A DNA stretch of 64,000 bases from Alphaproteobacteria bacterium (GTDB taxonomy: Bacteria > Pseudomonadota > Alphaproteobacteria > Sphingomonadales > Sphingomonadaceae): contig JAHJIJ010000024.1 in assembly GCA_018823325.1 (NCBI GenBank), positions 62,001-126,000 on the forward strand, in the 5' to 3' direction. The position numbers and the translations under genes were made by a program. The notes below the pieces were generated by a model. It searched no databases. It was not told the DNA's origin and worked only from the letters and a program-made list of their open reading frames with translations. Positions 52,435-60,800 of the stretch are shown in pieces; positions within the stretch are counted from its first letter, which is position 1, and the number at the start of each line of letters is the position of its first letter.

Positions 52435-54276
52435 GTGCGCGGTAGACAGATCGGTTTGCTGGTTGGCCTGAGTGCTTTGGCGCTCAGCATTCCGGTGCTG
52501 GCGCAGAGTGGCCCGGAGTCCCTGCTTCCGCCAGGTTTTGGCGAGGATGCGCCGACACCGACCCCGTCTGTCCCGCAGCCTGCCACGCCGCAGGCGCCGG
52601 CAGGGCCTTCCGCACCCGCGCCAACGCCGCTCCTGCCATCCGGCACTGAGCTGGACCGTGCTGCCGAGGCCATGGAGGCGGACGAGGGCGATAACGAAGC
52701 TGAAGCGGACGAGATTGCCGCGAAATACGACCTACCGCCGTCGGCACGGCGCTCCCTTGACCGGATCGGGCCGTTGAAGGCAGCGCAGGGCGGTTTGGGA
52801 GATGCGGCCTTCGGTCAACGAAACGGGGAAGCGCTGGCGCGGGTCATGCGCAGCATGCGGGCGCCGGTCATGTCCCGTTGGGCAAGCATCCTGCTGCGTC
52901 GCGCGCTGCTCTCCGACACCGTTACGCCATCGGACATCAATGGCGCGGACTGGGCGGCCGAGCGGGCCTGGTTGCTGTTGCGCATGGGTGAGGCCGATAA
53001 CGCGCGCCTGCTGATCCAGCAGATCGATTCAGACCAGTATACGCGCCGCCTCTATTCGGTGGCGATGCAGGCGCAGCTCGCCACCGCCGATCCGGCCGGC
53101 TTCTGCCCGCTGCTGCCCCGCGCGCGGGATATGAGTGATGAGCCGGGCTGGTTCATGGCGCAGGCGATCTGTGCGTCTTTCTCGGCCGATCAGGGCACGG
53201 CGAGCGCATTGCTCAGCCAGGCCCAGCGGCGGGGGATTGCGCGAGGCATTGATTATCGGCTTGCCGAAAAGGTGGTCGGTGCGGGCCCGAACAGCCGCCG
53301 CTCAGTGAGGATCGAGTGGGACGGGGTGACTCAGCTCACCACCTGGCGTTACGGCCTGGCAACAGCGACCAATGTCGAGATTCCGGCAGAGCTCTTCTCG
53401 ACCGCGGGGCCGCAGGTCCGTGCCTGGCAGGCCCGGGCGGCGAATCTTTCACCGATGGATCGGCGCGCGGGTGTTGCCGTCGCCGCGCGCCTCGGGGTGT
53501 TCTCCGGGGCCGCCTTGCGCAGCTTCCACGCCGCTCTTGCCGAGGACGATAATGCCGACAGCAGCGCGAGCGAGCGGGCCGACTGGCTGGGGACCGCCTA
53601 TGGGAGTGGTGACGCCAGCACGCGAATCGCCGCCATGCGGGATTTCTGGCTTGCACAGCCTGCCGACGGTCTGGGAGCGGGGCCGGGTGGCGTTTATTAC
53701 GGCGCGCTGCCGGCGCTCGCGCGCGCCGCGGCCGCCCTGCCGGTGCAGGCGGAGACCGGCGACGACACGCCATGGCTGATCGCCGCGATGCTGACGGGCG
53801 GTTATGATCGCAGTGCGGCGCGATGGACCGGCGTCCTCAATGGACTTGAAGGCGACGCGCAGCAACGCAGCTGGGCATTGCTGGCGACCGGCTTGCCCGA
53901 TGCTGCCGTGGACCTCTCTGCTGCGCGTATTGCTGCCTTCGTGGCGGCGGACGAGCGGGAAACAAAGCTGCGCGGGCACAGCCTCGTCGCGGTCCTTGGC
54001 GGACTCAATCGGCTGCCGGCGAGCGAACGCGCGCAGCTGCTTCAGGATGCCGGCATTGACCTCTCGTCCCGTCGCCGCTGGGTGCGGGCGATCACCGCAG
54101 CGGCCGCCCGGGGTGAGCAAGGCACGGTGGCGCTGCTCGCCGCGGTTGGCATGCAGGGCCTCAACTGGCAGACGATTACACCGGAGCAACTCTATTTCAT
54201 TGTCTCCTCGCTCGACCAGGTGGGCCTTGGTCCTTATGCGCGGATGATCGGTGCCGAGGCCATGGCGCGGCTCTGA
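52435..54276 (+). CDS. Large secreted alpha-helical protein of unknown function
   Basis: A 613-aa protein with a signal peptide (LLVGLSALALSIPVLA, cut near residue 24), a Pro/Ala/Thr-rich linker (about 35-75), and a long helical region of Ala/Arg-rich repeats that resembles TPR or HEAT-like scaffolds but has no clear motif. It has few cysteines. The GTG start has AGGGCAGGG upstream. Its TGA overlaps the ATG of the recombinase gene (TGATG). No family recognised; a periplasmic scaffold is possible. Confidence 0.75.
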   Translation: MRGRQIGLLVGLSALALSIPVLAQSGPESLLPPGFGEDAPTPTPSVPQPATPQAPAGPSAPAPTPLLPSGTELDRAAEAMEADEGDNEAEADEIAAKYDLPPSARRSLDRIGPLKAAQGGLGDAAFGQRNGEALARVMRSMRAPVMSRWASILLRRALLSDTVTPSDINGADWAAERAWLLLRMGEADNARLLIQQIDSDQYTRRLYSVAMQAQLATADPAGFCPLLPRARDMSDEPGWFMAQAICASFSADQGTASALLSQAQRRGIARGIDYRLAEKVVGAGPNSRRSVRIEWDGVTQLTTWRYGLATATNVEIPAELFSTAGPQVRAWQARAANLSPMDRRAGVAVAARLGVFSGAALRSFHAALAEDDNADSSASERADWLGTAYGSGDASTRIAAMRDFWLAQPADGLGAGPGGVYYGALPALARAAAALPVQAETGDDTPWLIAAMLTGGYDRSAARWTGVLNGLEGDAQQRSWALLATGLPDAAVDLSAARIAAFVAADERETKLRGHSLVAVLGGLNRLPASERAQLLQDAGIDLSSRRRWVRAITAAAARGEQGTVALLAAVGMQGLNWQTITPEQLYFIVSSLDQVGLGPYARMIGAEAMARL

Positions 54277-55205
54277 TGGTGGGCGAGGTCGACCGGGAGG
54301 CGATGCCGGATCCTCGCGATAGCACGCTGATCGACCGCTACCTCACCATGATGGCAGCCGAGCGCGGGGCTTCTCGCAATACGCTGCTCGCCTATCGCAA
54401 CGATCTGGAAGATGCCTCGGCCCGGATCGAAGGCCTGGGCATGGCTGATGCGGCGCGGCTCGGTGAACTGACGACAGCGTGGCGAGAGCTGGCGCCATCC
54501 ACACTGGCTCGCAAATTCTCTGCCCTGCGTGGCTTCTTTGCGTTTCTCGAAGCGGAATCGATCCGCCCGGACAATCCTGCAGTCGCCCTGCCGCGCCCCA
54601 GCCTGCGCCGGCCGCTGCCCAAGATTCTCTCGCATGGCGATGTCGACGCCATTTTTGCCGTCATCGCCGAGCGGGTAGCGCGGACGCCGGTCAATCCGCT
54701 CGACCTCCGACTGTCCGCGCTGATCGAGCTATTATACGGTTCCGGTCTGCGAGCTACCGAATTGGTTTCGTTGCCCGCCCGCGCATTGGCGAGCGACCGT
54801 CCCTTCCTCATTATTCGAGGAAAAGGCGGGCGAGAGCGCCTGGTTCCGATTTCGGATCGGGCGCGCGCGGCAGTGGCCAGTTGGCGCGCCCATGTGCCGG
54901 ATGACAGCCCATGGCTGTTCCCGTCGGGCAAATCCTATTTGAGCCGCGTGCGCCTCTTCCAGCTTGTGCGTGCACTCGCTGCCGAAGCAGGCATCGATCC
55001 CGCGCGGGTCAGCCCGCATGTGCTGCGCCATGCGTTTGCGACCCATCTGCTCGAAGGCGGGGCCGATCTGCGCGCGCTTCAGGCCATGCTGGGTCATGCC
55101 GACATCGCCACGACGCAGATCTACACCCATGTCGATGCTGCGCGTCTCGTGGCGCTGGTCAATGCGCGCCATCCGCTCGTTGACCTTGAGCGGCGCTCCG
55201 TATAG
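54276..55205 (+). CDS. xerD: Tyrosine recombinase XerD-like
   Basis: Resolves chromosome dimers at dif together with XerC. The 309-aa protein has an N-terminal SAM-like DNA-binding domain (about 20-100) and catalytic residues R159, K183, H248, R251, H274 and nucleophile Y283, all present (RATELVSL, PHVLRHAFATHLLEGG, LGHADIATTQIYTHV). The short N-terminal extension and RNTLLAYRNDLE favour XerD over XerC. It is translationally coupled to the secreted protein upstream and followed by accA after 9 nt. Phage integrase is unlikely given the conserved aro/acc context. Confidence 0.9.
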   Translation: MVGEVDREAMPDPRDSTLIDRYLTMMAAERGASRNTLLAYRNDLEDASARIEGLGMADAARLGELTTAWRELAPSTLARKFSALRGFFAFLEAESIRPDNPAVALPRPSLRRPLPKILSHGDVDAIFAVIAERVARTPVNPLDLRLSALIELLYGSGLRATELVSLPARALASDRPFLIIRGKGGRERLVPISDRARAAVASWRAHVPDDSPWLFPSGKSYLSRVRLFQLVRALAAEAGIDPARVSPHVLRHAFATHLLEGGADLRALQAMLGHADIATTQIYTHVDAARLVALVNARHPLVDLERRSV

Positions 55206-55214
55206 CGCGCCAGC

Positions 55215-56159
55215 ATGATCAGTTATCTCGACTTTGAGAAGCCGGTAGCGGCGCTCCAGGCCCGGATCGACGAACTGCGCGAGACGGCGGACAATGATTC
55301 CATCGACATCGACGCGGAAGTCGAGAAGCTGCAGCAGCGCTCCACCGCGATGCTGGCGGACCTGTATGCGCGGCTGACCCCTTGGCAGAAGACGCAGGTC
55401 GCCCGTCATGCGGAGCGCCCACATTTCCGCGATTTCGTCGACAACATGTGCAGCGATTTCATGCCGCTGGCAGGGGATCGGGCGTTCGCTGACGATCAGG
55501 CGATTCAAGGCGGCTTCGCGACGATCGACGGGCGCAAGGTGATGCTCATCGGCCATGAAAAGGGCCACGACACCGCGACGCGCGTGAAGCATAATTTCGG
55601 CATGGGCATGCCCGAGGGGTATCGCAAGGCGATAAGGCTGATGGAGCTGGCCGATCGCTTTGGGCTTCCGGTGATCACGCTGGTCGATACATCCGGTGCC
55701 TTTCCCGGCGTGCAGGCCGAGGAGCGCGGGCAGGCCGAGGCGATTGCGCGGGCGACCGAGGCTTGCCTTGCTCTTGGTGTTCCGCTGGTGGCGGCTGTGG
55801 TTGGCGAAGGCGGCTCGGGTGGCGCTGTGGCTTTGGCGTCGGCCAATCGCGTGCTGATGTTCGAGCATGCAATTTATTCGGTTATTTCCCCCGAAGGCTG
55901 CGCGTCGATCCTTTGGCGAACCGCTGACAAGGCGGCCGATGCTGCGCAGGCGATGCAGGTAACGGCGCAGCAGCTGGCAACGCTTGGCGTGATCGACCGG
56001 ATTGTCCCCGAACCGGTCGGTGGTGCTCACCGTTCACCGGAAGCGGCAATCGAAGGCCTGAAAAGCGCGATACTGGAAGAGCTTGCGGCGCTGGATGGAC
56101 AGAACCCGGTTGCTCTGCGCGAGCAGCGTGCGCAGAAGTTTCTGGCGATGGGCGCCTGA
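55215..56159 (+). CDS. accA: Acetyl-CoA carboxylase carboxyltransferase subunit alpha
   Basis: Half of the carboxyltransferase that makes malonyl-CoA for fatty acid synthesis, paired with AccD. The 314-aa protein has the N-terminal YLDFEKPVAALQARIDELRE, GDRAFADDQAIQGGFA, the crotonase-fold DTSGAFPGVQAEERGQ and GEGGSGGAVALASAN. Position after xerD and before an M48 protease gene is common in alphaproteobacteria. Confidence 0.96.
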   Translation: MISYLDFEKPVAALQARIDELRETADNDSIDIDAEVEKLQQRSTAMLADLYARLTPWQKTQVARHAERPHFRDFVDNMCSDFMPLAGDRAFADDQAIQGGFATIDGRKVMLIGHEKGHDTATRVKHNFGMGMPEGYRKAIRLMELADRFGLPVITLVDTSGAFPGVQAEERGQAEAIARATEACLALGVPLVAAVVGEGGSGGAVALASANRVLMFEHAIYSVISPEGCASILWRTADKAADAAQAMQVTAQQLATLGVIDRIVPEPVGGAHRSPEAAIEGLKSAILEELAALDGQNPVALREQRAQKFLAMGA

Positions 56160-56248
56160 AGCCGGGAACAGCTGTAGCGGATTTGCATTCCCCCAACGTC
56201 CGTCTAGTTTCGGTTCGTCGCAAACAGACATTGAGAGAGAGGGGACTT

Positions 56249-57730
56249 ATGGCCCGCAATTATCTGGTTCTCTGGCTGAGTGGCGCTCTGGTGGCCGGCT
56301 GCACCGCGACGCAATCGGGGGAAGCCCAGCAAGGCCAGATCCGTACCGCCACATCGATGAGTCAGGCGGAGCGGCAGCAGGGGGCCAAGGCACATCCGGA
56401 ACTGCTGGCCGAATTTGGCGGCGTCTACAGCGGGCCTCAGTCTGCCTATGTCACGTCCGTCGGGCGTCGAATCGCGGTGCAATCGAGCCTCTCAAATCAG
56501 CAGAATGATTTCACGATCAGCCTGCTCAATTCTTCGGTGAACAACGCCTTCGCCGTGCCGGGCGGCTATGTTTATGTGACACGCCAGCTTCTTGCGCTGA
56601 TGAACGATGAGGCTGAACTGGCCGGCGTCCTTGGTCATGAAGTCGGCCATGTCGCCGCGCAGCATAGCCAGCGGCGGCAGAGTGCCGCCACCCGGAACTC
56701 CATCCTTGGCGTTCTCGGACAGGTTCTCGTCGGCGCCGTAGCCGGCGACTCTGGACTGGGGCAGCTTCTCCAGCGCGGGATCGGGACGGGTACGCAGCTC
56801 CTGACGCTCAAATTCTCGCGGTCGCAGGAGTATGAGGCGGACGATCTCGGCATCCGTTATCTCGCCAGCGCAGGTTATGATCCGAAGGCGCTCTCCTCGA
56901 TGTTAGCGTCTCTTGCGGCGCAGAACACGCTGGACAGTCGCGTCAGAGGGCAAGCCAGTGCAGTGCCCGAATGGGCGAGCACGCACCCCGATCCGGCTTC
57001 GCGTGTTCGTCGCGCCTTGACGAATGCGCAGGCGACCCGGTCCACCAATAACGTCCGGAACCGGGACGTGTTCCTCAATAACCTGGGTGGCATGATTTAC
57101 GGAGACGATCCCAAGGAGGGCATCGTCCAGGGCAATCAGTTCCTTCATCCAGTCATGAAACTGAAATTCACTGCGCCCACCGGCTTTTCGATTCAGAACG
57201 GAACCAGCGCTGTGGCCGTGGTCGGCCAGTCCGGCCAGGCGCAATTCTCGATGGCGCAGTTCAACGGCAGTCTGGACAGCTACGTGCAATCAGTCTTTGC
57301 GCAACTCGCTGGTCAAGGGCAGGCGCCCGCGATCAGAGTTCAGCGCAACACGGTCAATGGCCTTCCGGTAGCCTCTGGCGCCGCGAGCATGTCTAACAGC
57401 CAGGGGACGCGACTTGATGTAACCGTCGTGGCTTATCAATTTGGCCCTTCGACTGCATATCATTTCATCGTGATTACGCCGGCAGGGCGGGGGCTTGGTC
57501 CGCTCTCAAGTCTGGTCAATTCCGTAGCGCGCATGAGCGACCAGGAAGCCGCAGCGATTCGGCCTCGGCGCCTCCAGCTGGTGACGGTGCGGCAGGGCGA
57601 CACGGTGCAGACGCTGGCAAGCCGCATGGCTTTTGAGGACTATAAGGTGGAGCGCTTCCTTGTGCTGAATGGCCTCTCGGCCAATTCGCCGCTTCCAGTA
57701 GGCGGTAAGGTCAAGGTCGTGACTTATTGA
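56249..57730 (+). CDS. M48-family metalloprotease lipoprotein with C-terminal LysM-like domain
   Basis: Periplasmic Zn protease, 493 aa. A lipobox LVAGC puts the lipidated cysteine at C18. The zinc motif HEVGH is at 130-134, with the third ligand in SQEYEADDLGIRYLASAGYD. A C-terminal LysM-like segment (about 443-493: VRQGDTVQTLASRM...NGLSANSPLPVGGKVKV) may bind peptidoglycan. Relatives (BepA, LoiP) clean up outer-membrane proteins. The ATG at 56249 with GAGAGGGG upstream is chosen over an open frame to 56183. Confidence 0.88.
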   Translation: MARNYLVLWLSGALVAGCTATQSGEAQQGQIRTATSMSQAERQQGAKAHPELLAEFGGVYSGPQSAYVTSVGRRIAVQSSLSNQQNDFTISLLNSSVNNAFAVPGGYVYVTRQLLALMNDEAELAGVLGHEVGHVAAQHSQRRQSAATRNSILGVLGQVLVGAVAGDSGLGQLLQRGIGTGTQLLTLKFSRSQEYEADDLGIRYLASAGYDPKALSSMLASLAAQNTLDSRVRGQASAVPEWASTHPDPASRVRRALTNAQATRSTNNVRNRDVFLNNLGGMIYGDDPKEGIVQGNQFLHPVMKLKFTAPTGFSIQNGTSAVAVVGQSGQAQFSMAQFNGSLDSYVQSVFAQLAGQGQAPAIRVQRNTVNGLPVASGAASMSNSQGTRLDVTVVAYQFGPSTAYHFIVITPAGRGLGPLSSLVNSVARMSDQEAAAIRPRRLQLVTVRQGDTVQTLASRMAFEDYKVERFLVLNGLSANSPLPVGGKVKVVTY

Positions 57731-57753
57731 GAACGACGCAGGCCGAAACAGAA

Positions 57754-57785
57754 AACGGGTGGCAATCGCTTGATTGCCACCCGTT
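57754..57785. terminator. Strong bidirectional terminator between the M48 and Flp pilin genes
   Basis: AACGGGTGGCAATC (57754-57767) and its exact complement (57772-57785) form a 14-bp perfect stem with a GCTT loop. On the minus strand a TTTTCTGTTTC tract follows, so it serves mainly the flp gene whose stop is at 57826. Confidence 0.85.
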
Positions 57786-57825
57786 CTGATGAGGGAGTCG
57801 TCGAAACTCCTCAGGAGGTCGAAAC

Positions 57826-57996
57826 TTAGTTGCCGTTCTCGAGCGCCGTCGAAACGTTCTGGAACGTGGTATTCAGGCTGCCGCCGATCGCGCTCATGCC
57901 AGCGATGGCTGCCACAGCGATCAGAGCCGCGATGAGGCCGTATTCAATGGCCGTCGCGCCTTTGTTGTCCTTGAACAACTTGCGAAGGGTCTTCAT
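57826..57996 (-). CDS. Flp/Fap-type type IVb pilin (first)
   Basis: A 56-aa pilin subunit precursor. After a short basic leader (MKTLRKLFKDNKG), the G/ATAIEY cleavage and methylation motif of Flp pilins is followed by a hydrophobic helix (LIAALIAVAAIAG). A perfect AGGAGG-type site precedes the ATG at 57996; the longer frame is not used. Such pilins are made by the tad system, which is not in this window. Ends in the 14-bp terminator. Confidence 0.92.
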   Translation of the reverse strand: MKTLRKLFKDNKGATAIEYGLIAALIAVAAIAGMSAIGGSLNTTFQNVSTALENGN

Positions 57997-58110
57997 AGGA
58001 GGTCTCCTCAATTCCTGGTAGATCAATCACCCGGCCACTGAACGAATTCAGAAAGCAGCGCAGTAATATCCGCGATTGATTTCCAAATTCCTAATCAACG
58101 TCGGATCTGT

Positions 58111-58135
58111 AAAAAAACTATCGTTAATGATTGTT
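58111..58135 (-). terminator. Terminator overlapping the end of the second flp gene
   Basis: Read on the minus strand, AACAATC and GATAGTT (one A/A mismatch) flank ATTAAC and are followed by seven Ts. The stem overlaps the stop codon of the upstream flp gene (58124-58126), a compact arrangement. Confidence 0.55.
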
Positions 58136-58294
58136 TACTTCCGCAGAGACATTGTCCCACATGCCAACTGTCGACGAGGCGAGCTGGGATACCCCACCCA
58201 CAATCGCAAGCACGATAAGTGAGAGGATCAGGCCGTATTCTACGGCGGTGGCGCCCTTTTCCGACGCCAGAACGCTAAGAATGACTGCGCGCAC
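58124..58294 (-). CDS. Flp/Fap-type type IVb pilin (second)
   Basis: A second pilin of the same family, 56 aa when started at the GTG 58294 (MRAVILSVLASEKG then the G/ATAVEY motif and a hydrophobic LILSLIVLAIVGG). An upstream GGGGGA supports this start, and it matches the 56-aa length of its neighbour. A longer frame from 58342 is less likely. Sequence identity with the first copy is confined to the motif, so they are distinct paralogues. Confidence 0.85.
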   Translation of the reverse strand: MRAVILSVLASEKGATAVEYGLILSLIVLAIVGGVSQLASSTVGMWDNVSAEVNNH

Positions 58295-58375
58295 GGATTT
58301 CCCCCGGAGACAAAATGCGGTGATCCAGTATGTAAGCCGCAAGTCGTTAACAATTTGTAGGGATGGCGTGCGACC

Positions 58376-58795
58376 GTGACAGTCTCGCTTTTGCCGGGTT
58401 CACCACTTGTTGTTGTTGCCGCCGCGCTGGTCGATGCGCAGGCGCGTGTCTTCGTTCAGCAGCGCCCGCTCGAAAAGGCAATGGGCGGACTTTGGGAATT
58501 TCCCGGCGGCAAGGTTGAACCGAACGAGACACCCGAGGCCGCACTGATCAGAGAATTACGCGAAGAGCTGGCGATCGAAACAGAAAGCGCATGCCTCGCG
58601 CCGGCAAGCTTCTCCACCGGCTCAATTGGCACGCGTCCGCTTCTTCTGCTGTTGTATGTCTGCCGCAAATGGAAAGGCGTGGTTCGTCCGACCGAAGCGC
58701 CAGACAGTCGCTGGCTGCGGACTCATCAGCTCTTCGCCCTCGATATGCCGCCTGCCGATGCGCCGCTCGTCGCGATGCTGGACGCGCTGCTCTAA
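58376..58795 (+). CDS. NUDIX hydrolase (MutT-like)
   Basis: A 139-aa pyrophosphohydrolase. The Nudix box GX5EX7REUXEEXGU is at about residues 45-67 (GKVEPNETPEAALIRELREEL), and WEFPGG precedes it, as in MutT. It may clear 8-oxo-dGTP from the nucleotide pool. The start is a GTG. The last 4 nt overlap the 3' end of the convergent methyltransferase gene. Confidence 0.9.
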   Translation: MTVSLLPGSPLVVVAAALVDAQARVFVQQRPLEKAMGGLWEFPGGKVEPNETPEAALIRELREELAIETESACLAPASFSTGSIGTRPLLLLLYVCRKWKGVVRPTEAPDSRWLRTHQLFALDMPPADAPLVAMLDALL

Positions 58796-59652
58796 TCGTT
58801 TCTGTCGCCGGCAGACCGCAAGGCCTCGGCGAGCGAAACCGTTGCGCTGCCGCGACGCGCCGGGCGGGGCTGGCCGGGGTCTGGCGCCCAGCCGCTGCCG
58901 TGCAAGATCACAAAGCGCTCGCGTGTCCGCCCGTCCGGCTCAGCAGCCTGCGCGAAATGCTCGGCTGCACGGGCGAGACCGGCGCGGGTGAGCGGTGGCG
59001 GCGGCGATGCCAGACATTGCGCGCCACCCATGCCGCGCAAATCGGCAATCAGGCTAAAGATCGATCCATAGCGGACGTCGAGATTCTCGCTGTCCGCCAC
59101 GGGCATCGCAAAGCCGGCGCGCGCAAGCAGATCACCCAGCGCGCGGACATCGATCTGCGGATGGACCCGTTGCGCGGGCCGGTCGCCATCCGCCGCGAGC
59201 AGGGCGGCCTTGAGGCGGGGTAGGGATCCGGCGCCGATCATCGCGAGCAGCAGCAACCCATCGGGCACGAGCGCTCGGTTGAGCGCAATCAGCGCGCCGG
59301 GCAGATCGTTGATCGTATCGAGCGTGCCGCAGCAGAGAATGAGATCGAAGCTGTGCGGCGCATAAGGCAGGCTGTCCTCGCGAACGATGTCGCCGCCGTA
59401 CTGACCGGCCCAGATGGTGCCGGGATCGGCGCAGGTCACGGCGCATCCGCGTGCCTCCAGCGGGTCGATCAGGCGCCGGTCTGGGCAACCGATCAGCAGC
59501 ACACGCTGGAAATCGCGCTGAACATCGCCCAGGCGCTCCAGCATCTCGCCCGCCATCTCGGCGTAGAGAAAATCATGCGCCTGGAAGTTCTGCGCAGCGC
59601 GATCTCGCCGATGCGCGCGCAGCGCTTCGTTGAAGATATGGGGCACGGTCAT
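58792..59652 (-). CDS. BioC/NDUFAF5-like SAM methyltransferase
   Basis: A 286-aa class I methyltransferase related to alphaproteobacterial proteins near comF and to human NDUFAF5. It has the N-terminal IFNEALRAHRRDRAAQNF, SAM motif VLLIGCPDRRLIDPLEARGC and LILCCGTLDTINDLPGALIALNRALVPDGLLL. The usual glycines are changed (GCPD rather than GCG). The start at 59652 (MTVPHIF) avoids overlapping the divergent comF. Substrate unknown; NDUFAF5 relatives hydroxylate complex I. Confidence 0.8.
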   Translation of the reverse strand: MTVPHIFNEALRAHRRDRAAQNFQAHDFLYAEMAGEMLERLGDVQRDFQRVLLIGCPDRRLIDPLEARGCAVTCADPGTIWAGQYGGDIVREDSLPYAPHSFDLILCCGTLDTINDLPGALIALNRALVPDGLLLLAMIGAGSLPRLKAALLAADGDRPAQRVHPQIDVRALGDLLARAGFAMPVADSENLDVRYGSIFSLIADLRGMGGAQCLASPPPPLTRAGLARAAEHFAQAAEPDGRTRERFVILHGSGWAPDPGQPRPARRGSATVSLAEALRSAGDRND

Positions 59653-59695
59653 GGCCGGGCTTGTGCCGCCTCCCATCGCGTGGAACAAGCCGCTT

Positions 59696-60460
59696 ATGGC
59701 AGTTCGTCCGCTTTTTGAGGCCGCAGTTCGGCCGCTGCTTGATTATGCGCTGCCGCCACGCTGCCCCGGCTGCGGCATCGTCGTAGAGACGGTTCGGACG
59801 TTCTGCCCGGACTGCTGGTTATCCATCGACTTCATCGGCGAACCACTTTGCTCAATATGCGGAGTCGATCTTCCAGCCGCCGCCGGAGCGGACCTGATCT
59901 GCGGCGCCTGCATGGCCAGCCCGCCGCCTTATGATCATGTGCGCGCGGTCATGACTTATGGCCATGTGGCGCGGACGGTGGCGCACCGGCTCAAATATGG
60001 TCGTCGCCTCAGCCTCGCCAAGGTGATGGCCGAGCAGATGGGTCGGCTGCTCGGCGATGAAGGCGGTAACGGGGAGGGGATACGTGACGGGCCGATTCTT
60101 GTGCCCGTTCCTCTCCATCGCTGGCGAATCTGGTCGCGGGGCTTCAATCAATCCGTCCTGATCGCCCGCGAGATGTCCCGAAAGACGGGCCATGTGCTCG
60201 AGCCGGATTTGCTGCGCCGGATCAAGTCCACCCCGCCAATGCACGCGCTCAGCCGCAGGGAGCGGGAGAATCTCGTGAAAGGCGCCTTCGCGCTGGCGCC
60301 GGATGCACGCGGTCGTCTGGCAGGAAGGCATGTCATTCTTGTCGATGACATCTGGACAACTGGCGCGACGGCAAGCGCTTGTGCGCGGCTGCTTCGTTCC
60401 GCGGGCGCCGTGCGTATCGACGTGCTCTGCTGGACCCGGGTCGCCGTCGGCGAACATTGA
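59696..60460 (+). CDS. ComF-family phosphoribosyltransferase-like protein
   Basis: A 254-aa protein with an N-terminal double zinc-finger region (cysteine pairs C23/C26, C37/C40, C52/C55, C69/C72) and a phosphoribosyltransferase fold ending in VILVDDIWTTGATASACA, a PRPP-loop signature. ComF/GntX proteins take part in DNA uptake or sugar metabolism; biochemical role unclear. The ATG at 59696 is chosen over two upstream starts because these would overlap the divergent gene. Start of the comF-grxC-nit-DUF1178 run. Confidence 0.88.
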   Translation: MAVRPLFEAAVRPLLDYALPPRCPGCGIVVETVRTFCPDCWLSIDFIGEPLCSICGVDLPAAAGADLICGACMASPPPYDHVRAVMTYGHVARTVAHRLKYGRRLSLAKVMAEQMGRLLGDEGGNGEGIRDGPILVPVPLHRWRIWSRGFNQSVLIAREMSRKTGHVLEPDLLRRIKSTPPMHALSRRERENLVKGAFALAPDARGRLAGRHVILVDDIWTTGATASACARLLRSAGAVRIDVLCWTRVAVGEH

Positions 60461-60534
60461 CATTCGCAGAGCACCGCACAACATCCTTTTTCAGAATTGT
60501 GACATCTTAATTTTGACAAGGGAACTGGCCGCTT

Positions 60535-60792
60535 ATGGCGCATGTCGAGATCTATACCCGGGCGTTTTGCGGATATTGCGCGCGCGCTACGAACCTCTTG
60601 CGGGACAAAGGCGTCGATTTCGAGGAATATGATCTCACCATGGGCGGCCCCAAACGTGCGGAGATGATCGAGCGAGCAAATGGCCGGGCGACATTTCCCC
60701 AGATTTTCATTGGTGGCCAGCATATCGGCGGCAGCGACGACCTGATGGCGCTCGAACAAAGCGGCAAACTCGACCAGCTTCTGCAAGCCTGA
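60535..60792 (+). CDS. grxC: Glutaredoxin 3 (dithiol, CGYC)
   Basis: Reduces disulfides and glutathione mixed disulfides. The 85-aa protein has a CxxC active site C12-G-Y-C15, a change from the classical CPYC, and the GSH-binding TFPQIFIGGQHIGGSDDLMAL. The intact second cysteine keeps dithiol chemistry. Placed in the conserved comF-grxC-nitrilase-DUF1178 order with 74 nt upstream. Confidence 0.95.
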   Translation: MAHVEIYTRAFCGYCARATNLLRDKGVDFEEYDLTMGGPKRAEMIERANGRATFPQIFIGGQHIGGSDDLMALEQSGKLDQLLQA

Positions 60793-60800
60793 CCTAGCTC

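Noticed and set aside
54276..55205. Integrase of a mobile island
   Set aside because: Flanked by conserved aroK/aroB and accA, with XerD-like length and sequence; no direct repeats or tRNA target nearby.
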